Shown piece by piece: positions 1-4,905 of a DNA stretch of 9,076 nucleotides; the first letter of the stretch is position 1; the number at the start of each line of letters is the position of its first letter. A program made the translations under genes and the position numbers. The stretch covers positions 1 to 9,076 of the forward strand of contig CALBTC010000228.1 in assembly GCA_937967805.1 (NCBI GenBank). Direction: 5' to 3'. Source of the DNA: an uncultured Anaerolineaceae bacterium (lineage in GTDB: Bacteria; Chloroflexota; Anaerolineae; Promineifilales; Promineifilaceae). The notes beneath the pieces are model-generated. The model worked only from the letters and a program-made list of their open reading frames with translations. It made no database searches and had not been told where the DNA came from.

Positions 1-474
1 AAGCGGGGAATTGGCAGTAGTGCCCTGGCGGTTGTGCTGTACCAGGCGGTGCGCAGCCGGATTTTGCAGGAGGTGGTGGAACAGAAACGGCCGTCTCCCA
101 CCGCCGGCCATATTCTAGGCACCACCTCCGGCTTTGTCTCTACCCTGGCCCATGTCGGCGGCCCGCCGATGATGATCTACCTGCTGCCGCAAAAGCTGCC
201 GCGCAATTTGTTTGTGGGGACAACGGCCGTTTTTTTCTTCATCGTCAATCTGATTAAACTCATTCCCTACGCCTGGCTGGGGCTGCTGGTCGTGGGCAAC
301 CTCACCGTAACGATTTTGCTGCTTCCCATACTGTTTATTGGCACCAGGCTGGGCGTCTGGCTCAACCAGCGCTTTAGCGAGCTGTGGTTCAACCGCATCG
401 TCTATGGCATCCTGCTGCTGGTCGGCCTCCAGCTCATCCTGGGCCAAAGCTTGATTGGATTGTTGTTTGGCTGA
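1..474 (+). CDS. TauE/SafE family membrane transporter, C-terminal part (5' truncated by window)
   Basis: The reading frame is open from base 1, so the true start lies outside the window; 157 C-terminal residues are visible. The protein is strongly hydrophobic, with about four membrane segments. A stretch reading GFVSTLAHVGGPPMMIYLL, followed by a short charged loop (PQKLPRNLF) and another hydrophobic helix, is the second-half repeat signature of the TauE/SafE (former DUF81) family, whose halves each carry a G-G-PP motif at the start of a helix. Members of this family export or import small sulfur-containing or organic anions (sulfite, sulfoacetate, taurine-related compounds) across the cytoplasmic membrane. 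The substrate cannot be told from this fragment. The C-terminus ends in a final transmembrane helix, as is usual. Family assignment is firm and function only general. The gene probably forms its own unit, because a separate promoter precedes the next gene 59 bases downstream. Confidence 0.85.
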   Translation, partial: KRGIGSSALAVVLYQAVRSRILQEVVEQKRPSPTAGHILGTTSGFVSTLAHVGGPPMMIYLLPQKLPRNLFVGTTAVFFFIVNLIKLIPYAWLGLLVVGNLTVTILLLPILFIGTRLGVWLNQRFSELWFNRIVYGILLLVGLQLILGQSLIGLLFG

Positions 475-517
475 AATTGACAGCGTTTCATCCAAATGCT
501 TTGTACCTCATCAAAAG

Positions 518-526
518 TGATATAAT
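518..526 (+). promoter_or_regulatory. Extended -10 promoter of the HAD gene, probably giving a leaderless mRNA
   Basis: TGA-TATAAT (518-526) matches the extended -10 consensus TGn-TATAAT exactly. The ATG of the HAD gene is at 534, only seven bases after the box, so transcription would start at or within a base or two of the A of the ATG. No Shine-Dalgarno sequence lies between box and start. The -35 region is weak (TTTGTA around 500-505), as is normal for extended -10 promoters. The box and distance are seen; leaderless initiation is inferred. Confidence 0.6.
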
Positions 527-533
527 CTCCCCC

Positions 534-1199
534 ATGATTCGAGCCTTGATTTTTGATTTTGACGGCCTGATTTTTGATTCTGAAACCCCCGATTTTATCT
601 CCTGGCAGGAAACGTATGCTTATTTTGGCGTGGAGCTGCCGCGGGACGTGTGGAACGCGCAAATTGGCACGGTGACGTTTAATCCGTATTTGCATCTGGA
701 AGAACTGTTGGGCCGGCCAATCGACCGGCAGGCAGTGTGGGCGCGGCGCAAGGCACGCGACAACGAGCTGCTGGCCTTGCAAACGATTCTGCCCGGCGTA
801 GAGGCGTATCTGGCCGAGGCGCGGCAGCTCGGCCTGAAAATTGGTCTGGCCTCCAGCTCGGACCACAGTTGGGTAGATGATCATTTGCAGCGTTTGGGCT
901 TGTTCGAGCAGTTTGAAGTGATCTGCTGTGCCGATGATGTGGGCGGCGTGGCCAAGCCGGACCCGGCAGTGTATCAGGCCGCGATTGCCGCGCTGACGAT
1001 CTCCCCCAAGGAGGGGTTGGCGCTGGAAGATTCGCCCAACGGGGTGACGGCGGCCAAGGCTGCGGGGTTGTACTGTACGGCCGTACCCAACCAGATGACC
1101 CGCGACCTCAATCTTGATCACGCCGACTATATTCTGAACGCCCTCACCGACATGCCGCTGAGCCAACTCATCACCGAGGTAACTAATGGAAACAGCTAA
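534..1199 (+). CDS. HAD-superfamily phosphatase/phosphomutase, beta-phosphoglucomutase-like (subfamily IA)
   Basis: This 221-residue cytosolic hydrolase has all four HAD motifs. Motif I is DFDGLIFDSE, with nucleophile D8 and general acid/base D10. Motif II is S107 in LASSS, motif III is K141 in AKPDP, and motif IV is E165-D166 in LEDSPNG. The DSE after motif I and the four-helix cap between residues 15 and 100 are typical of the subfamily that includes beta-phosphoglucomutase and 2-deoxyglucose-6-phosphate or pyrimidine-5'-nucleotide phosphatases. The frame is open back to 384, but the conserved fold starts at the ATG at 534, and that start sits directly behind the extended -10 box; the upstream codons lie in the exporter gene. 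The last 14 bases overlap the next gene, whose ribosome-binding site (GAGGT, 1176-1180) lies inside this one, so the two are translationally coupled. The substrate is not predictable from sequence. Confidence 0.9.
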   Translation: MIRALIFDFDGLIFDSETPDFISWQETYAYFGVELPRDVWNAQIGTVTFNPYLHLEELLGRPIDRQAVWARRKARDNELLALQTILPGVEAYLAEARQLGLKIGLASSSDHSWVDDHLQRLGLFEQFEVICCADDVGGVAKPDPAVYQAAIAALTISPKEGLALEDSPNGVTAAKAAGLYCTAVPNQMTRDLNLDHADYILNALTDMPLSQLITEVTNGNS

Positions 1200-1656
1200 T
1201 CCCCCAGCGCCCCAGCCGGACCTGACCAATGCACAAAAGATTGTGGAGTTTCATGATGCCGTTGGCACGCCGGTGCCGCCCAAACCGGTGGTTCCCTCAC
1301 TGGAAATTTTGCAACTGCGCCAAAAGTTACTTCAGGAAGAGTTTGCAGAGGCAACTGAAGCGTGGGAAACGTTAACGGCCGTTCTCCAATCAAACAATTC
1401 TGCCGAACCGGCCGACGTGACGGAGTGGGTGCATGAACTGGCGGACCTGCTCTACGTAACCTACGGTGCCATTCTGGCCTGCGGCGTAGATGCTGACGCT
1501 GTTTTTGCCGAAGTCCACCGCGCCAACCTGAGCAAAGCCGGCGGCCCGCGCCGCGCCGACGGCAAAATCCTCAAGCCGCCTGGCTGGCAGCCGGCCGATG
1601 TGCGCAGCGTCATTGAACACCAAGTAGATTCATTGCAGGACTGGCAGTCCTCCTAA
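1186..1656 (+). CDS. MazG/PRA-PH-like nucleoside triphosphate pyrophosphohydrolase
   Basis: This 156-residue all-alpha NTP pyrophosphatase resembles the phosphoribosyl-ATP pyrophosphohydrolase-like branch of the MazG superfamily. The metal-binding signature is visible as E51-E52-x-x-E55 on one helix and E84-x-x-D87 on a later helix (VHELADLLYVTYG). The tail motif HRANLSK followed by DGKILKPPGW is characteristic of this subgroup. Such enzymes convert NTPs to NMP and pyrophosphate, often to remove non-canonical nucleotides. The start at 1186 has GAGGT five bases upstream and overlaps the HAD gene by 14 bases. Coupling with a HAD phosphatase suggests stepwise dephosphorylation of a nucleotide, but that is inference. 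The last residues (about QDWQSS) are encoded by the left arm of a palindromic repeat, so the natural C-terminus has probably been replaced by repeat sequence. Confidence 0.85.
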   Translation: METANPPAPQPDLTNAQKIVEFHDAVGTPVPPKPVVPSLEILQLRQKLLQEEFAEATEAWETLTAVLQSNNSAEPADVTEWVHELADLLYVTYGAILACGVDADAVFAEVHRANLSKAGGPRRADGKILKPPGWQPADVRSVIEHQVDSLQDWQSS

Positions 1657-1696
1657 AATTTACCATCAATTTCAAAATCTGAGGACTGCCAGTCCT
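1637..1696. repeat. Paired-palindrome element, copy 1 (REP/BIME-like)
   Basis: Two 15-base odd palindromes, AGGACTGGCAGTCCT (1637-1651) and AGGACTGCCAGTCCT (1682-1696), are exact reverse complements of each other. Each can fold alone (7-base arms around one central base), or the two can pair as a 16-bp stem (1637-1652 with 1681-1696) around a 28-base loop. The loop contains ACCATCAA at 1662-1669. The left arm covers the 3' end of the pyrophosphohydrolase gene and the right arm ends 15 bases before the DUF2785 start codon. No U-run follows, so it is not a standard intrinsic terminator. Confidence 0.9.
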
Positions 1697-1711
1697 CGGA
1701 CGAGAAACATC

Positions 1712-2602
1712 ATGCGATTAAGCGAACGTGCCTTAAAAGACCAGCTGTACGAGATTGCCGACAACGACTTTGCCCTGCCGGAGCAGGCCAGGGCGCTGCC
1801 GCGCGCCCTGGAAATGCTGCCTCATCTTGGCTGCCCGGATGCGGAGCTGCGCGATGATTTGATTTACAGCACGCTGGCCACCTGGATTATGGCCGACAAG
1901 TTTGAGGACGACGACCTGAAAGTGCTGCTGCGCCAACTGCTCACGGAGGAGCATTTGTTTTACAAGCTGGGCGAGTCGGGCACGGATTCGGTTTTTATGC
2001 GCAGCTTTTCTGTGTTATTGATCCCTTTGATTTTGAGCCGGCACCGGCTACGGCCGTTCCTCATGCCGTACGAACTGCGCGAGGTAAAGGTGAAACTGCT
2101 CGACTACCTTGAGAAAGAGCAAGATTTGCGCGGCTTCGTTCTGGACGAACTGGACGAAGATGAAGCGGGCGAGCCGAAGGGGTGGGCCCACGCCATAGCT
2201 CATACGGCCGATGCGCTGGACGAGCTGGTGCAGTGTAAAGAGATGGACAATGAAGAGCTGTTGGAAATCTTAAACGGCATTCGGCAAAAAGCGGCTGAGG
2301 ACAAAATTGTCTTTGTTCATCTTGAGGATGAGCGGCTGGTGACGCCCGTCATTGCCGCCCTGGGGCGCAAGGTGCTCACGCCGTTTGACGTGCAGGAGTG
2401 GCTGGCCGGTTTTGTGCCGCTGGCCCGGCAAAAAGAACCATTCCCCGACTGCTACCGCCAGGCGCAAAACGTGAAGAACTTTTTGCGCAGTCTTTATTTC
2501 CGCGCTCGCAAGCCAGAAACGGCCGCACAGATCGGCGAAAACAGCGCCGATGCCCTGGCCGACCTGGTAAACAAAACGCTGCAAGAAATTGCCCTTTTTT
2601 GA
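1712..2602 (+). CDS. DUF2785 domain-containing protein, function unknown
   Basis: This soluble 296-residue protein is rich in helices and has no signal peptide or membrane segment. The best recognition point is G157-WAHAIAHTADALDEL, the GWAH-x-x-AH-x-AD motif of DUF2785. In that family an N-terminal helical region is followed by this motif and a second helical half (here about residues 180-290). The two histidines (H160, H164) and D167 are spaced like a metal or active site, but no activity is established that I know of. The start codon at 1712 has only a weak GAG seven bases upstream and sits 15 bases behind a palindrome arm that could fold in the 5' untranslated region. The gene is bracketed on both sides by inverted copies of the same repeat element. 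Codon use and the ACGGCCGT copy at 2050 match the neighbours, so it does not look foreign. Confidence 0.75.
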   Translation: MRLSERALKDQLYEIADNDFALPEQARALPRALEMLPHLGCPDAELRDDLIYSTLATWIMADKFEDDDLKVLLRQLLTEEHLFYKLGESGTDSVFMRSFSVLLIPLILSRHRLRPFLMPYELREVKVKLLDYLEKEQDLRGFVLDELDEDEAGEPKGWAHAIAHTADALDELVQCKEMDNEELLEILNGIRQKAAEDKIVFVHLEDERLVTPVIAALGRKVLTPFDVQEWLAGFVPLARQKEPFPDCYRQAQNVKNFLRSLYFRARKPETAAQIGENSADALADLVNKTLQEIALF

Positions 2603-2609
2603 ATGGGCT

Positions 2610-2671
2610 AGGACTGGCAGTCCTGAATCCTGATTCGTTGATGGTCAAAAGTTGTCAGGACTGCCAGTCCT
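2610..2671. repeat. Paired-palindrome element, copy 2 (inverted relative to copy 1)
   Basis: The arms are the same as in copy 1: AGGACTGGCAGTCCT (2610-2624) and AGGACTGCCAGTCCT (2657-2671). Together they can form a 17-bp stem (2610-2626 with 2655-2671) around a 28-base loop, the same loop length as copy 1. The loop carries TTGATGGT (2638-2645), the reverse complement of the ACCATCAA in copy 1, and at the mirrored offset (11 bases before and 9 after, against 9 and 11). It lies seven bases after the DUF2785 stop codon, between the 3' ends of two convergent genes, where it could act as a bidirectional transcription stop or mRNA 3'-end protector. Confidence 0.9.
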
Positions 2672-2731
2672 GAAATTTCGAGGTATTCAGAATTTGTTTC
2701 ACCGAAGACTATGCAGCCAGAGCCTGGCACC

Positions 2732-3343
2732 TCAATTGGTGAGAAGTTCCTGGCGTGCCGCCACAAACCAGGGATGGACATAGCGCAAGGAGTCGCGTTT
2801 CTGCCAGAGATAGTCATGGTACACACGGCAGGCATCGTCGATGGAATGGGCGACGGCCGTTTCAATTTCAGCCAGATAAGGCGGCTCCCCCGGCTGGTCC
2901 CACTTGATCTTGTCGGCCACAAACACGATTTTGTCCAGCAGGCTGGCCCCGGCTTTGAGCGTGGTGTGGCAGCCGATGGCGCTGAGCACGGCCGTATCCG
3001 TCACGCCAAAAACCTCCCTGGCCACCACAGCGCTCAGCTTTTGGTGCAAAATCATGGGGAAAGTCGCCTCGCCGGGCAAAACGGAAATGTTAAACGCCTG
3101 GCACAAATCCACCCGCGCCGCGTTGGGGATGACGCCGCTGACGTCGTGCAGCCAGCCGGCCGTTTCCGAGCCAATCGCATCGGCACCGAACTGCATTGCC
3201 AAACGCCTGGCTTCTTGCGCCACGCGGATGACGTGCCCGGCCACTATTGGCAGTTGGTGATGGAGGAGAACGGCCGTTACATCCCGCCCCAGTTCCCCAC
3301 TCAATGAAAATTGGGCAAAATAGGGTTGCAGCTTTGGGTGCAT
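2732..3343 (-). CDS. HD-domain phosphohydrolase, YqeK-like (symmetrical Ap4A hydrolase family)
   Basis: This cytosolic HD-superfamily hydrolase has 203 residues, close to the usual YqeK length. The metal-binding and catalytic set is in place: H37, H66-D67 (GWLHDVSG), H100 (LHQKLSA), H126 (CHTT) and D144 (VADKI). The order HD, then LHQK, then a helix ending in CHTT, then DKIVFVADKI is specific to YqeK, which hydrolyses diadenosine tetraphosphate symmetrically to two ADP and limits this stress nucleotide. In Firmicutes yqeK sits beside nadD and rsfS; here it stands alone, convergent with DUF2785 and divergent from the lipoprotein gene. The ATG at 3343 has no clear Shine-Dalgarno and lies six bases from a -10-like box. 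Three ACGGCCGT copies lie inside, each read as Thr-Ala-Val. The exact substrate is not proven by sequence. Confidence 0.85.
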   Translation of the reverse strand: MHPKLQPYFAQFSLSGELGRDVTAVLLHHQLPIVAGHVIRVAQEARRLAMQFGADAIGSETAGWLHDVSGVIPNAARVDLCQAFNISVLPGEATFPMILHQKLSAVVAREVFGVTDTAVLSAIGCHTTLKAGASLLDKIVFVADKIKWDQPGEPPYLAEIETAVAHSIDDACRVYHDYLWQKRDSLRYVHPWFVAARQELLTN

Positions 3344-3349
3344 TTGCCA

Positions 3350-3355
3350 AGTATA
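3350..3355 (-). promoter_or_regulatory. Possible -10 box of the YqeK-like gene
   Basis: On the minus strand TATACT lies six bases upstream of the ATG at 3343, at the spacing expected for a leaderless transcript, and no Shine-Dalgarno is present. The -35 region is poor and there is no TGn extension, so support is modest. The arrangement repeats that of the HAD gene. Confidence 0.35.
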
Positions 3356-3447
3356 CCCGCAAACCGCATGAAGTCGTAGGTGGAACCGTTAGAATTTTTT
3401 GCCACACTTGCACCACGAAACATGAATCCGATACGCGGAGAACAAAC

Positions 3448-4509
3448 ATGCACGCAATAAGAAAATACCTTTTTTGGCTTTTGGTTTTGATCTGGCTAAC
3501 AAGCTGTGGCTTTCTGGGGGACACTGGGGAGAGCAGCGGCCGTTCCAACAGCGACTCTACCGACGATGGCGAAACTGAATCCTCAGGCAGCGATGATGAA
3601 ATTACCTATGACGGCGAAGCGCCCGCTGCAGATAAGGGCAACGTTTATGGCGAGATTCGCTGGAATGGTGCAGGCGCTGCGGGGCTGGCAGTGGAGCTTT
3701 GCGCTGATTTTTCTTCGTTTAGCGGCTGTGGCAGTGAGCCTGTGAGAACAAAGACGGATGAGGATGGCCGTTACCTCTTCCAAAACGTCGATCCCGGCGT
3801 CTATGCCCTCTCCGTGAAGGTGTTCGACAGCGACGACTGGCTTTATATTTCCAGCGGCATTCTCAGTTCGGCCGAATTTGAAGTAGAGGCCGGGGAAACA
3901 TTGGTCATCGGGGTTCAGAATATTTTTAAGCTAGACGTAAAGCTGCTGGAACCTACCAACGGCAGCAAAGTAGAGGGCGAAGAGGTTCTGCTTGATTGGG
4001 ACGATTATCCTGGAGCAGATTATTACAAAGTATCCATGTATCCCGATGAAGGGGACGCCATCTTAATAGAAAAGCGGGTCAATGAATCCAGCCTGCGTGT
4101 CGATTTGCTGCCGGTGAACTGTGGCTATCGTTGGAGCGTGGAGGCGTTTAACAGCGACCGGGTCAAAATTGCCGAAACGGCCGAACAGTTCGACTTTGTG
4201 GTAGAGAGCTTGAATGGCTCTTGCCAGTTGGCCATACAGGAACCGGCCGACGGCGCCGAAATTCGCGGTGATGGCATCATTTTGGATTGGGAAGACAGCC
4301 CGCTGGCCGTCAGCTACAAGATTTTGATGTGGAATGATGACGACCCCGATCGGGCCAACGTGCTCGATTTTGAAGAAGTGAACGAATCGAGCTATCGCTT
4401 CGACTTCACGCTGGAACCGGCCCGCTACGTCTGGTCCGTTACCGCCTACGACGCCGGCGGCGACAAGATTGGCGGCACGGAGATTTATGATTTTACGGTA
4501 CGGCCGTAA
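3448..4509 (+). CDS. Surface lipoprotein with carboxypeptidase-regulatory-like domain and two FN3/Ig-like repeats
   Basis: This is a 353-residue exported lipoprotein. The N-terminus is a lipoprotein signal peptide: R5-K6, a hydrophobic core, then the lipobox L17-T18-S19-C20, so lipidated Cys20 would anchor it on the outer face of the membrane. An acidic, Ser/Asp/Gly-rich tether covers about 24-63. Residues 65-160 (NVYGEIRW to DEDGRYLFQNVDPGVYALSV) look like a carboxypeptidase-regulatory-like or SpaA-type beta-sandwich. Two related beta domains follow, about 166-258 and 261-351. Each opens with EP-x-(N/D)G and an LDW(D/E)D stretch and ends with a W-S-V-x-A-(F/Y) strand and a final (Y/F)DF strand, typical of FN3-like folds. 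The frame is open to 3247, but only the ATG at 3448 gives a signal peptide and has GGAG seven bases upstream. Ligand unknown; probably binding or structural rather than enzymatic. Confidence 0.8.
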   Translation: MHAIRKYLFWLLVLIWLTSCGFLGDTGESSGRSNSDSTDDGETESSGSDDEITYDGEAPAADKGNVYGEIRWNGAGAAGLAVELCADFSSFSGCGSEPVRTKTDEDGRYLFQNVDPGVYALSVKVFDSDDWLYISSGILSSAEFEVEAGETLVIGVQNIFKLDVKLLEPTNGSKVEGEEVLLDWDDYPGADYYKVSMYPDEGDAILIEKRVNESSLRVDLLPVNCGYRWSVEAFNSDRVKIAETAEQFDFVVESLNGSCQLAIQEPADGAEIRGDGIILDWEDSPLAVSYKILMWNDDDPDRANVLDFEEVNESSYRFDFTLEPARYVWSVTAYDAGGDKIGGTEIYDFTVRP

Positions 4510-4522
4510 CCTTTCCCCCTTA

Positions 4523-4578
4523 AGATTGGACCAATTTCTCCAGTTCACAATAGTTGTCGGGGCAAATTGGTCCAATCT
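4523..4578. repeat. Paired-palindrome element of a second sequence family
   Basis: AGATTGGACCAATTT (4523-4537) and AAATTGGTCCAATCT (4564-4578) are perfect 15-base reverse complements around a 26-base loop. Each arm also contains its own odd palindrome (ATTGG-A-CCAAT at 4525-4535 and ATTGG-T-CCAAT at 4566-4576). The plan is the same as in the two AGGACTG elements, with a different sequence. It starts 13 bases after the lipoprotein stop codon and has no trailing U-run. The remainder of 4579-4700 shows only weak dyads and no gene that I can support. Confidence 0.85.
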
Positions 4579-4711
4579 CCGCCAATGATTTCCGCACCAC
4601 ATCCAGCCACCATAACAAAACCGCAAATTGATCCCCTTAGCACCCGATTAAGGCATTTTGTCACAGTAAGTTTCCTTACACTTATCAGGCTGTTTATTTA
4701 CCTGTAACATT

Positions 4712-4741
4712 TTGACAAGCATTTTGTAAGCTGTCCGTAAT
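4712..4741 (+). promoter_or_regulatory. Possible sigma-70-type promoter for the spondin-domain gene
   Basis: A perfect -35 hexamer TTGACA (4712-4717) is followed after 18 bases by CGTAAT (4736-4741), four of six matches to the -10 consensus. The heptamer CCGTAAT occurs at 4735-4741 and again at 4746-4752, one helical turn apart, which might be a regulator site. The promoter would give a leader of about 155 bases before the ATG at 4906. No better promoter was found closer to the gene. Confidence 0.4.
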
Positions 4742-4783
4742 CGCACCGTAATTTGTCCACAAGTTTCTTGCAATTTCTGTTGT

Positions 4784-4886
4784 TTACGCTTGTACCGTAG
4801 CTGCCGATTCCAGGGAAGGAGGTGGTGCAGATCCCAAAACAAGCGTAAGCAGATTTTCTAATAATTTCCAATTAAGCGTTAGAAAA
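4784..4886 (+). promoter_or_regulatory. Potentially structured mRNA leader of the spondin-domain gene
   Basis: Two dyads can fold here. TTACGCTTGT (4784-4793) and ACAAGCGTAA (4839-4848) are perfect 10-bp complements enclosing 45 bases that include a near-perfect Shine-Dalgarno AAGGAGGTG (4816-4824) with no good start codon after it. Next, TTTTCTAA (4854-4861) pairs with TTAGAAAA (4879-4886) and TAATT (4862-4866) with AATTA (4870-4874), a 13-bp bulged AT-rich hairpin ending four bases before the real Shine-Dalgarno AAGGAG (4891-4896). The dyads are seen; a regulatory role is inferred, and no known riboswitch class is recognised. Confidence 0.4.
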
Positions 4887-4905
4887 CAACAAGGAGTTTA
4901 AGCAA

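Noticed and set aside
384..533. Upstream extension of the HAD protein to 384
   Set aside because: It overlaps the exporter gene out of frame and precedes motif I by an unusual 50 residues; the ATG at 534 gives the standard HAD start.
1637..2671. Composite transposon or MITE-mobilised cassette carrying the DUF2785 gene
   Set aside because: The inverted elements fit that picture, but there is no transposase, no target-site duplication that I can find, and the gene itself looks native (palindrome motif and codon use match neighbours). REP-like elements at gene ends explain the data with fewer assumptions.
2711..3307. 198-residue plus-strand open frame opposite the YqeK-like gene
   Set aside because: It is antisense to a gene with a complete HD active site; its composition is a mirror of the high-GC coding strand and it shows no domain.
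3247..3447. Longer N-terminus for the lipoprotein (start at 3247)
   Set aside because: It would place 67 residues before the lipoprotein signal peptide and overlap the divergent YqeK-like gene; the ATG at 3448 has a ribosome-binding site and begins the signal peptide.
4635..4653. CCTTA/TAAGG hairpin as a terminator
   Set aside because: The stem is only 5 bp with a 9-base loop and no continuous T-run; too weak to call.
4648..4842. 64-residue minus-strand open frame in the gap before the spondin gene
   Set aside because: It would start at TTG, has no recognisable domain or good ribosome-binding site, and overlaps the promoter and leader dyads; it is better explained as a chance frame.
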